DNA from: a virus
Virus record (IMG/VR): IMGVR_UViG_3300042448_000868
Coordinates: 1-25,280 of that record
Strand: one strand, 5' to 3'
DNA length: 25,280 nt
The translations under genes were made by a program, and so were the position numbers. Position 1 is the stretch's first letter; each line of letters starts with the position of its first letter. Below, in pieces: positions 15,805 through 22,049 of this stretch. The notes below the pieces were generated by a model. The model did not search any database, was not told where the DNA came from, and saw only the letters and a list, made by a program, of their open reading frames with translations.

Positions 15805-16817
15805 TGGCTACTGTACTTCTGACGGGTATGACATCTCCGCAATCATCGCGGCGACTTAATTCAAAGTCACTATCATTTGCTGGTGCACTTTCTTCTATTC
15901 TTGAAGAACATGGCCACAGTGTTGATTGGTTGTCACCGTCAGTTTTGCTTACTAAAAAAGATCTTGCTAGCTACGATGCCATAGTTCTTGGCGTTGCACC
16001 AGCATTGAGCATTACGTCTAACAAAGCGTATGGCGTACTAAGCATGATTGATTTGCTCAAGGATGATGACAGACTTGTCTTATTCATTGACGCACCGGAT
16101 CCGTCAAGAATCACTGCCAATCTTCGCGCTGTAGAAAAAGAAAGCGGTAAACTGTTTACTGCGTTTAACTCAATGCGCAAACAGTACGAGCATGTCATTC
16201 TTAATGAAAAAGCAAAGATATCAGTTCTAGGCGGAATTAGTTTTCTTGCGAATAGCGAATGGCCAACTACTTTGTACCCATCTATGCCGTGGATTACAAA
16301 TGAAACAGTCTCTGCTAAACTGCCTGCCGGCGCAGCTAATTCATTAGTTGGCGTATGCGTGGACTCTTACTATGTAGCTGACGGCATACCAAGAATTTCA
16401 CGTGACAAAGTACGACGCTGGTCAGTAGACACAGACGCTACTAAGTGGGCTACGTCTACACTTTCTTCTTTAAGTCTTCCATACGAAGGAATGAAAAGTA
16501 AAAGAAGTGCTGACGATAATGATGTGTTTGATCTCATATCAAAATCTATTGGCTCACTTCTCAGTCCTTCAAAGGACGGGCTGGTCTGGTGGAGTCATCG
16601 CTGGGTTCAATCATTGAATGCGGCTACACCAATCGCCAGTGAATGGCGTGTAACTTCTAAGGTGGGGTCCGCATGGTCACACCTTGCGGCTGGCATTGAA
16701 GAAATGTCATACATTGACATGTATGAATTGGCAGTGTCTCAAAAAGAAGAATTCATCGCGTCGATACCTTCGCGGGATACAGTAAAAGAAAAATTAGAAA
16801 CAACGTTAGGAATATAA
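15804..16817 (+). CDS. Glycosyltransferase-like protein, paralogue 2
   Basis: A protein of 337 residues. The GTG at 15804 shares its first base with the upstream stop (TAGTG), with AAGG at 15799-15802. It is paralogous to the preceding protein: VLLTGMTSPQ matches ILMTGFTALQ, ILEEHGHSVDWLSP matches ALEECGHEVDWRRV, YDAIVLGVAP matches YDVAWVNLAP, and LLSPSKDGLVWWSHRWV matches ILSPPYPHAGSGWWRSRF. The middle is shorter by about 60 residues. The first domain keeps the GT-B-like Rossmann pattern. The tandem copies have diverged strongly, so they may use different acceptors or sugars, or form a heterodimer. No membrane segment is seen. The catalytic role is inferred from the fold pattern only. Confidence 0.72.
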   Translation: MATVLLTGMTSPQSSRRLNSKSLSFAGALSSILEEHGHSVDWLSPSVLLTKKDLASYDAIVLGVAPALSITSNKAYGVLSMIDLLKDDDRLVLFIDAPDPSRITANLRAVEKESGKLFTAFNSMRKQYEHVILNEKAKISVLGGISFLANSEWPTTLYPSMPWITNETVSAKLPAGAANSLVGVCVDSYYVADGIPRISRDKVRRWSVDTDATKWATSTLSSLSLPYEGMKSKRSADDNDVFDLISKSIGSLLSPSKDGLVWWSHRWVQSLNAATPIASEWRVTSKVGSAWSHLAAGIEEMSYIDMYELAVSQKEEFIASIPSRDTVKEKLETTLGI

Positions 16818-16819
16818 AG

Positions 16820-17287
16820 ATGACAGTTCTATTTAACAAGTGGCTTCAAAAGACAATGCAACTTCAGAAAGATGTTTACAACGCAGACTACAGCAAGTTT
16901 CATGGCAACGAGCCAGAAGATCTCAATACATTAATTGAGTACATTCGCTGGAACATGCTTGCGATTGACGATGAACTTGCTGAGGTTCGTCAAGCTATTT
17001 CATGGAAGCCTTGGCAACACGATGAACCATACGCAGACCGCAAGGAAATTGTTAAGGAATGCGTAGATGTACTGCATTTTGTTGCAAACATTCTTTGTGC
17101 CGCTGGCGCAACTGACGCAGAGCTTGATGAAGAGTATCTCAAGAAAATGCAGAAGAATGCTGATCGTCAAAAGAACGGCTACCGAGTTCTTGATGAAGGT
17201 ATGAAGTGTTCAATGTGCTCGCGCGCGCTTGATGATTACGATGTTACTTCTTGTGGTGTCGCGGCTTGCCCGTCTAAGAGGCCGTAA
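16820..17287 (+). CDS. All-alpha NTP pyrophosphatase (dimeric dUTPase/dCTPase-like) with zinc-ribbon tail
   Basis: A protein of 155 residues. Residues 35-120 show the all-alpha pyrophosphatase pattern: DELAEV with Glu52 and Glu55, the ISWKPW segment typical of dimeric dUTPases, and EIVKECVDVLHFVANIL with Glu80 and Asp83, which together hold magnesium. MazG, dimeric dUTPase and T4 gp56 dCTPase share this fold. Such an enzyme removes dUTP or dCTP; in T4 it keeps plain cytosine out of DNA. The C-terminal 28 residues contain Cys130, Cys133, Cys145 and Cys150, a likely zinc-binding tail. It follows the two sugar-transferase-like genes after 2 bases. Substrate is not decidable by eye; MazG-like activity is an alternative. 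Confidence 0.75.
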   Translation: MTVLFNKWLQKTMQLQKDVYNADYSKFHGNEPEDLNTLIEYIRWNMLAIDDELAEVRQAISWKPWQHDEPYADRKEIVKECVDVLHFVANILCAAGATDAELDEEYLKKMQKNADRQKNGYRVLDEGMKCSMCSRALDDYDVTSCGVAACPSKRP

Positions 17288-17517
17288 TGGCAGAGTGGAT
17301 TGCAGCACATGCAACTAACACAAATGTTGGCGATGTAGTACGAGTTAAAGATGACGCGTTTTCTACTAAACTTGGAGAAGCTCACAATGGCAGAATCTGC
17401 GAAGTACTTGAGATTAGAGGCGGAGACTTTGTTGTCACTTCAATTGATGACAGAGATCCCACGCTCAAGCGCACGTATTACTCGCCGAACATTTTAGAGA
17501 AAAGAGTAGAAGAATGA
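17287..17517 (+). CDS. Small unknown beta-rich protein (possible KOW/SH3-like)
   Basis: A protein of 76 residues. NVGDVVRVKDDAF, NGRICEVLEIRGGDFVVTSI and TYYSPNILEKRV form a run of short beta strands that recalls small SH3-like barrels. The similarity is weak and no function is assigned. Its start overlaps the upstream stop (TAATG) and its stop overlaps the next start (ATGA), so it is translated with its neighbours. Confidence 0.65.
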   Translation: MAEWIAAHATNTNVGDVVRVKDDAFSTKLGEAHNGRICEVLEIRGGDFVVTSIDDRDPTLKRTYYSPNILEKRVEE

Positions 17518-17729
17518 GAATTGCAGTACAAATGAAAGTTTCTGGTTTCACACTTAGTGAGATTAAAGAAGAGGCTCTTAATGAGTGGAGAAAGTTTACT
17601 AATGATAGCTCTGCAGAAATGCCACTTGCTTGCGAAATCGACATAACACCGATCCCAACAGCGGCAGATAAAACTCAATACGAGGCTGTAGTTTTTGTCA
17701 GAACAAAGATTGATGAAAATGGCAACTGA
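17514..17729 (+). CDS. Small unknown protein
   Basis: A protein of 71 residues that I do not recognise. A helix (TLSEIKEEALNEWRKF) is flanked by strands (MRIAVQMKVSGF, and YEAVVFVRTKI), giving a ferredoxin-like beta-alpha-beta order, which is only a guess. ATGA overlap with the upstream gene and overlap with the downstream gene support real coding. Confidence 0.62.
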   Translation: MRIAVQMKVSGFTLSEIKEEALNEWRKFTNDSSAEMPLACEIDITPIPTAADKTQYEAVVFVRTKIDENGN

Positions 17730-18033
17730 AAAGAAAACAAAAAACGGTCGTCAAATCTGTCTTGAAGAAGCTGGGCGTATTGTTGACGGTGATCGTGACG
17801 CACAATACGGTGGGCCTGAAGATAACTTCTTACGTATTGCAAAAATCTGGTCAGTGATTCTTGGCATTGAAATCAATGAAGAAGACGTTGCAATGATGAT
17901 GGTCGGCGTTAAGGTTGCTCGCTACGCAAATAAGTCAGGATTTCAACCTGATACCTGGATTGATGTGTCTGGCTATGGCGCGTGCGGGTATGAAGTTGGC
18001 CGCAAATTGGCAGCTTCTTCGCAGCAAGCATGA
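17719..18033 (+). CDS. DUF6378-like protein
   Basis: A protein of 104 residues from ATG 17719; an ATG at 17713 and a TTG at 17695 are possible earlier starts. The core GRIVDGDRDAQYGGPEDNFL, IAKIWSVILG, EEDVAMMMVGVKVARYAN and TWIDVSGYGACG matches a small helical family common in phages and usually labelled DUF6378, of unknown function. It often lies near nucleotide-metabolism genes, as here. It is the last gene before the promoter of the methyltransferase gene. Confidence 0.8.
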   Translation: MATEKKTKNGRQICLEEAGRIVDGDRDAQYGGPEDNFLRIAKIWSVILGIEINEEDVAMMMVGVKVARYANKSGFQPDTWIDVSGYGACGYEVGRKLAASSQQA

Positions 18034-18039
18034 TACGAT
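18031..18039 (+). promoter_or_regulatory. Extended -10 promoter of the methyltransferase gene
   Basis: TGATACGAT overlaps the stop codon of the upstream gene, 36 bases before ATG 18075. It follows the same TG-n-TAnnAT layout as the other block starts. AGGTAGGT at 18060-18067 is the likely ribosome binding site of the next gene. Confidence 0.45.
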
Positions 18040-18074
18040 AAACATCTGCAATACTGATTAGGTAGGTAAAAGCA

Positions 18075-19340
18075 ATGTCTGATTTGACATTTATTGACTG
18101 TAATGGACTCGCAGGTTTCATGAGCTACGGCTTTGTGAAGTCTGGTATGGAGATGACCCTCCGCACAGGTACTTTGAACTTTGGCAACCCAGTTGCTGAA
18201 CTCAATAGAAAACACCTTGGTGACAACTGGTCATCGTTCTTCTCAAATAGTGAAGAAGAATGGCCAGTAATGAACGCTGACATTGTTATGGGTTGCCCAC
18301 CGTGCTCCGGTTGGTCGGTGTGGTCTGGCCCTGCCAACCGTGGACCTGAAGCTGCTGCACATGAGCATACGCGTGCGTTTATGCGATACGCTGCTAAGGT
18401 AAAGCCAAAAATGATTATCTTCGAATGCGTACAGCAAGCGTATACGCAAGGCCGTGAAAGTATGGTCAAGTACCGAGACATGGTTGAAGAACTTTCTGGT
18501 AAGAAGTACGACCTGTATCACGTCAAGATGAACAACCTCCAGGTTGGCGGATTCTCATATCGTGCTCGTTATTTCTGGACTGCCGTTGAGCAGGGAATGC
18601 CATTTGGCGCAGTTGCCACGACTCCTGAGAAGATGCCCACAATGATGGACGTCATTGGCGACCTCGAAAATTGTGAGATCATGTGGGAGTCGCAGTCGTA
18701 CAGCGGCGAAGGTACAGACTTTGTTAAAGATCTTCGCAATCAAAGCGGTACGGTAAACGGCCATATGGCAAAGAACAATATGAACTCCACACGCATTAAA
18801 GACATTTTTGACATTGTAGGCAACGATGGTTGGAAGCCGATGATGCCGCTTAACAAAGCACTGCGAAGTGCTGTTGACAAGAACAGTGGAAACTTCCCAC
18901 AGACATGGATTGGTCTTTCTGAAAAGATTATTGAGAATGATTTTTACATGGGTTTCTCAATGCCAAGCCGCTGGGACGGGAACTCATGGGCGCATGTTCT
19001 CACAGGTAGCGCTCTTGATCACGTAATTCACCCTACGCAACCAAGAACCATTACTCACCGAGAAGCCGCAAGAATTCAAGGTTTGCCTGACGACTGGGAA
19101 TTTGTAGAAGCAAAAGGATACTCAGCGTTGTCATCGACTTGGGGCAAGGCAGTTGCTGCACAAGCTGCTAAGTGGATTGGTGATGCTGCTGTTACTGCGC
19201 TGAAAGGCGAACCCAGTGGGCCATCTGGTGAACTTATCGGCGACCGCGAATACTTGATTGATACCGACAAGGGATTCAGCCGTAGCTACGTTGCTAAGGG
19301 CTGGTACCCAAACAAAGCAACCAAGGCTGACCGCGAGTAG
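18075..19340 (+). CDS. DNA cytosine-C5 methyltransferase
   Basis: A protein of 421 residues. Motif I is FIDCNGLAGFMSYGF, motif IV GCPPCSGWS with nucleophile Cys77, motif VI FECV (117-119), motif VIII SYRARYFW, motif IX THREAARIQGLPDDW, motif X WGKAVAAQAAKWI. This is a full set for an enzyme transferring methyl from S-adenosylmethionine to C5 of cytosine in DNA. Motif VI normally reads ENV; here Asn is Cys while the glutamate is kept. The variable region (about 190-320) sets the target sequence, which cannot be read off. The C-terminal 60 residues past motif X are extra. No cognate endonuclease is next to it, so it is probably protective. Its coexistence with a dCMP hydroxymethylase-like enzyme is unusual. 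Confidence 0.9.
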   Translation: MSDLTFIDCNGLAGFMSYGFVKSGMEMTLRTGTLNFGNPVAELNRKHLGDNWSSFFSNSEEEWPVMNADIVMGCPPCSGWSVWSGPANRGPEAAAHEHTRAFMRYAAKVKPKMIIFECVQQAYTQGRESMVKYRDMVEELSGKKYDLYHVKMNNLQVGGFSYRARYFWTAVEQGMPFGAVATTPEKMPTMMDVIGDLENCEIMWESQSYSGEGTDFVKDLRNQSGTVNGHMAKNNMNSTRIKDIFDIVGNDGWKPMMPLNKALRSAVDKNSGNFPQTWIGLSEKIIENDFYMGFSMPSRWDGNSWAHVLTGSALDHVIHPTQPRTITHREAARIQGLPDDWEFVEAKGYSALSSTWGKAVAAQAAKWIGDAAVTALKGEPSGPSGELIGDREYLIDTDKGFSRSYVAKGWYPNKATKADRE

Positions 19341-19354
19341 TCTCGATTACGAAA

Positions 19355-19409
19355 ATTGCATAGTCTGTTGTTATAATCAAAACAACGACACAAGGACAGA
19401 CTATGCAAT
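19355..19409. repeat. Perfect 14-bp inverted repeat spanning promoter and start codon
   Basis: ATTGCATAGTCTGT (19355-19368) is repeated in perfect inverted form as ACAGACTATGCAAT (19396-19409). The 27-base interval holds a -10 box and most of the ribosome binding site. The right arm contains the start codon ATG 19403. Confidence 0.75.
19369..19377 (+). promoter_or_regulatory. Extended -10 promoter of the glycosylase gene
   Basis: TGTTATAAT, the TG extension plus perfect TATAAT, lies between the arms of the inverted repeat, 26 bases before ATG 19403. Transcription would begin near 19384, so the RNA would include only the right arm. The ribosome binding site is AAGGA at 19392-19396. Confidence 0.6.
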
Positions 19410-19891
19410 CATTTCTTACTAGCACTGAGTCATTCGAACTCACTGCGTCTCATCTAGACAACAAGCGTCTTCACAAGCAGACCTTAGAAGCCTGGCAGTG
19501 CCTTCTCACAATGTGTGAGCTAGACCCTGACGGCAATGATCGTAAACCCAAGGGCTGGGCTAGTCATCCTGTTGTCAAAATGTGGAGAGGCCATGAGACA
19601 TTACTTGTTTCATATATCTCCGCTACGTATTTTGAGTGGCGTTCACGTGGCTATAAGTCTACGCTTCTTGAAAAGACCTATCGCACGTACGACCGTGCTG
19701 TTGATCTAGGCCGTATCTCGTCTGAGCTAACTCTCCCTTTTTGGATGCAAGATTGCCAGTACTTTGAAGATCTTTGTTCTACCCACCGCACAGCGCTACT
19801 TGTCAAAAACTATGACTGGTATAAGCAATTTGGCTGGGCTGAAGATTCAGGCGTTGTGCCGCCGACATACGATTACTTGTGGCCGGTTTAG
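19403..19891 (+). CDS. Pyrimidine-dimer DNA glycosylase family (Pyr_excise, MSMEG_6728-like)
   Basis: A protein of 162 residues. MQSFLTSTESFELTASHLD, then NKRLHKQTLEAWQCL, HPVVKMWRGHETLL, FEWRSRGYKST and a terminal DYLWPV follow the Pyr_excise family as found in actinobacterial MSMEG_6728-type proteins and actinophages. The family is named after T4 DenV, which removes UV-induced pyrimidine dimers, but this branch is distant from DenV and its activity is less certain. It has its own promoter inside an inverted repeat and stands alone between two regulatory regions. DNA repair, or handling of modified bases, are the possible roles. Confidence 0.8.
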   Translation: MQSFLTSTESFELTASHLDNKRLHKQTLEAWQCLLTMCELDPDGNDRKPKGWASHPVVKMWRGHETLLVSYISATYFEWRSRGYKSTLLEKTYRTYDRAVDLGRISSELTLPFWMQDCQYFEDLCSTHRTALLVKNYDWYKQFGWAEDSGVVPPTYDYLWPV

Positions 19892-19902
19892 CCAGACCTG
19901 TC

Positions 19903-20006
19903 GTAGTATCAGTTTAGAAGCCACTCAGAGCCGCTCTAATAACTTGTAAATAGAAACTGATATTTGTAGGTACTACCGTCTAGTAGCCGCCTGAGAGCCG
20001 CCTTAT
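19903..20006 (+). repeat. Two imperfect 37-bp direct repeats in intergenic region
   Basis: Unit 1 (19903-19940) and unit 2 (19970-20006) align as GTAnTAnC-n-GTnTAGnAGCC-n-C...AGAGCCGC with small gaps. Unit 2 ends just before the next -10 box. A 9-bp inverted repeat (TATCAGTTT 19907-19915, AAACTGATA 19954-19962) links unit 1 to the spacer. No reading frame fits. The 134-base gap otherwise shows nothing. They could be regulator-binding sites. Confidence 0.5.
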
Positions 20007-20010
20007 GGTG

Positions 20011-20016
20011 TATAAT
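20011..20016 (+). promoter_or_regulatory. -10 box TATAAT, possibly giving a leaderless mRNA
   Basis: A perfect TATAAT, preceded by GGTG, ends 10 bases before ATG 20026. Transcription starting 7-10 bases past the hexamer would fall at or next to that ATG. No ribosome binding site is present, which fits a leaderless message, a common mode in actinobacteria. Confidence 0.5.
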
Positions 20017-20025
20017 TATAAGAAC

Positions 20026-20364
20026 ATGCGGGACCTAAGAACCGGTGAGTGCCTGTGGTCTGAATGGACTGGAGATGGATTTAGTTCTGATTCTTCAGAG
20101 CCAATCTTCTTTACACAGGGGCACATCGATATTGAACATGAAGTAGTCAGTAGAGCACTGGCTTCTGCATTGCAGAGAGACGGTTCAGCAGTGACTTTGG
20201 GAGACGGGTTTCGACTTGTTGAACGAGCACGAGTGACTCACGGATTTGCTGGCATAGTTGACAGCGATGTTGACTTCGCAGTCTGTGATGAGCTTGGAGA
20301 GACGCGTGAAGGTGACGAAGTAGACGAGGTTTTAGAAATAACCTGGGTCGACTTCTATGTCTAA
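20026..20364 (+). CDS. Unknown acidic protein
   Basis: A protein of 112 residues from ATG 20026; an in-frame ATG at 20005 overlaps the promoter and is unlikely. It is acidic with a beta-rich pattern (GFRLVERARVTHGFAGIVD, VDEVLEITWVDFYV). I do not recognise it. The last strand and the lack of membrane segments suggest a small soluble protein. It overlaps the WhiB-like gene by 8 bases, so both are probably made from one message and it may assist or accompany that regulator. Confidence 0.65.
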   Translation: MRDLRTGECLWSEWTGDGFSSDSSEPIFFTQGHIDIEHEVVSRALASALQRDGSAVTLGDGFRLVERARVTHGFAGIVDSDVDFAVCDELGETREGDEVDEVLEITWVDFYV

Positions 20365-20884
20365 GTTTGGCGACATTTCGTGGCACGAAGATGCCGAGTG
20401 TAAGAAACCAGAAAATAAACGACTTAAACCTTTTTTCTTTTCAAGTGTTCTTAGCGAAAAGTATGATGCTAAGAATCTGTGCTTTAACTGCCCTGTAAGA
20501 CGCACATGTCTCAAGTGGGCACTTGACAACAAACAAATTTGGGGTATCTGGGGTGGAAAAGACGAGTCAGAACTTCGCCGTGCTCTTTCAGTTTCTCATA
20601 CAGGGCAAGAAATCCGCCGTCAACGTTTTCCAAATTGCCCGTACTGCGGAGCACGCCCAAGCAAATTAAGTGTCGAAATAAAAGACGCGCCTGGCGGTGG
20701 GCGTTGGACGACTATGAAATTGGTTGTCTGCTCAGAATGCGAATTCACATGGCGAAGTAGAACAAGTGCAAATGCTGTAAATGCCTACCACGCAAGTAGA
20801 AACGCTAAGAAGTCTAAGACTACTTCTCGTTCTCGGAGCTTGCCTGTTGTGTCAGCTCCTGAATCTGCGCCTGAAGTTGACTGA
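20357..20884 (+). CDS. WhiB-like Fe-S transcription factor fused to a zinc-ribbon
   Basis: A protein of 175 residues. Residues 8-75 are WhiB-like: cluster cysteines Cys15, Cys42, Cys45 and Cys51, the CPVRRTCLKWAL segment and the GIWGG turn (63-67) followed by a basic ELRRAL helix. WhiB proteins hold a 4Fe-4S cluster and act through the housekeeping sigma factor; phage versions can reprogram host transcription. Residues 92-132 add a second metal site with Cys94, Cys97, Cys125 and Cys128 (CPYCGARP ... CSECEFTW), like a zinc ribbon. The tail is basic then Ser/Pro-rich. Typical phage WhiB proteins are about 80-120 residues, so the extension is notable. The 3' end overlaps a minus-strand gene by 65 bases. 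Confidence 0.9.
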   Translation: MSKFGDISWHEDAECKKPENKRLKPFFFSSVLSEKYDAKNLCFNCPVRRTCLKWALDNKQIWGIWGGKDESELRRALSVSHTGQEIRRQRFPNCPYCGARPSKLSVEIKDAPGGGRWTTMKLVVCSECEFTWRSRTSANAVNAYHASRNAKKSKTTSRSRSLPVVSAPESAPEVD

Positions 20885-20972
20885 TTGCTGCACGAGCAAC
20901 TGAAAGCTGAAGAGTAAGCTGCTTGTTCTGCTCGAGAAGATCTTCAATTACGACTTGTGTATTGATTTCCAT
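20820..20972 (-). CDS. 50-residue coiled-coil microprotein
   Basis: Starts at ATG 20972 (minus) and ends at TAG 20820. The sequence begins MEINTQVVIEDLLEQNKQLT and continues LQLSVARAAISQLQAQIQEL, giving clear heptads of Leu/Ile/Val with Gln between: a coiled coil of about 40 residues. AGGAG lies 6 bases before the ATG and overlaps the stop of the upstream glycosyltransferase gene (TAGGAG), so translation is coupled. No function is known; a dimerising adaptor or anti-regulator is possible. Its last third is antisense to the 3' end of the WhiB-like gene. Small size would make it easy to miss. Confidence 0.8.
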   Translation of the reverse strand: MEINTQVVIEDLLEQNKQLTLQLSVARAAISQLQAQIQELTQQASSENEK

Positions 20973-20981
20973 GTGTAGCTC

Positions 20982-22049
20982 CTAGTTAAGGTATTCAAGA
21001 TCATACCAGCCCTTGTCCCACAAAGACTGCAATCTTGTAAAGTATCTATCGTACATCTTTGCTACAGCGTCAAGTCCGTATCTGTCTTTAGCGTATTTGC
21101 TAATAGCAGCACGATCTAAGCTTTTTGCATCTTCTGCCGCATTTATAAACTCAAGTAAAGTGTGACAGCGGTACCCGGTTATGCCGTCAATGACAGTTTC
21201 GGTAAACGCGCCCCAGTCGGTAGAGATAATCGGAGACCCGCAAGCCATTGCTTCAATCGCCACCGTCCCAAAAGGTTCAACGTAAATAGTTGGGGTAAAA
21301 GTAGCAATTGCACCGCCCATAAGTTTAGCGCGTTCTTCTGTGCCTACAACGCCGACGTATTCGCCGTACTCTGGCGGTGTGCCTTGCCCGGCGATAATAA
21401 GACGCTTGCCAAGTTGTTTGCAAACGTCTACGGCAATTTGATAGCCCTTGCGCTCAATCAAACGCCCAATGTACAAGTAGTAGTCGCTTGACTCTTCTTG
21501 AAGTGGAAAGTCTTTAGTATCAATGTAGCTTGGAATAACTGTGTCATAGAACTTACCGTCAAGAGCATGAGGGTCTGTAACTTTTGAGCCATAGCACGAG
21601 TGCATCCAAGCGTACGACTCAAAGACTTTGTACTGCGCAAATGAGCCGCCATAGCCAATACCGAACTCAACGCTTAGTTCCTGTGGAAATGCATCTGCAA
21701 TTGGCTTTGACGCGTAGCCAGCAATTAAACAAATAAAGTCTTTGTGTTCAAGACGTTGTTTAATTCCAGCAGTAACGTTTGCATTAAAGTTTTGCCAGTG
21801 CGGAAGATTCCAATCAAATGACGCTGCAGAGTAGTGACTATTTCCAACTGCAGCTAAACGTTCTTCTTCAGTAATACACGTAATGTGCTCATCACAAGGA
21901 GCTTCATTAAACTCGCCGGCGTATAAGAAAACAGCGTGCCCAAGACTTTTCATCATGATGCAGAACTTGCGGACTTTTTCTGTGTACGCACATGCGGTGA
22001 AATCTAAAGTGGTATTTGTATGCGGTAGACTAACTACGTGAAATCTCAT
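20982..22049 (-). CDS. Glycosyltransferase, GT4-like (GT-B fold)
   Basis: A protein of 355 residues from ATG 22049 (MRFHVVSLPHTN). An in-frame ATG at 22058 would overlap the upstream gene more; 22049 gives an ATGA overlap with its stop. The N-terminal Rossmann domain ends near residue 180. YIGRLIERKGY (193-203) opens the second domain, and EPFGTVAIEAMACGSPII is the GT4 E-x7-E nucleotide-sugar motif. The fold transfers sugar from an activated donor; the acceptor is unknown. It is more classical than the two plus-strand sugar-transferase-like proteins and not obviously related to them. Its GC content (34 of 60 bases in one sampled line) is much higher than that of the halogenase region upstream. 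Confidence 0.85.
   Translation of the reverse strand: MRFHVVSLPHTNTTLDFTACAYTEKVRKFCIMMKSLGHAVFLYAGEFNEAPCDEHITCITEEERLAAVGNSHYSAASFDWNLPHWQNFNANVTAGIKQRLEHKDFICLIAGYASKPIADAFPQELSVEFGIGYGGSFAQYKVFESYAWMHSCYGSKVTDPHALDGKFYDTVIPSYIDTKDFPLQEESSDYYLYIGRLIERKGYQIAVDVCKQLGKRLIIAGQGTPPEYGEYVGVVGTEERAKLMGGAIATFTPTIYVEPFGTVAIEAMACGSPIISTDWGAFTETVIDGITGYRCHTLLEFINAAEDAKSLDRAAISKYAKDRYGLDAVAKMYDRYFTRLQSLWDKGWYDLEYLN

Noticed and set aside
20005-20025. Upstream ATG for the unknown acidic protein
   Set aside because: It overlaps the TATAAT box and has no ribosome binding site; 20026 fits the promoter better.
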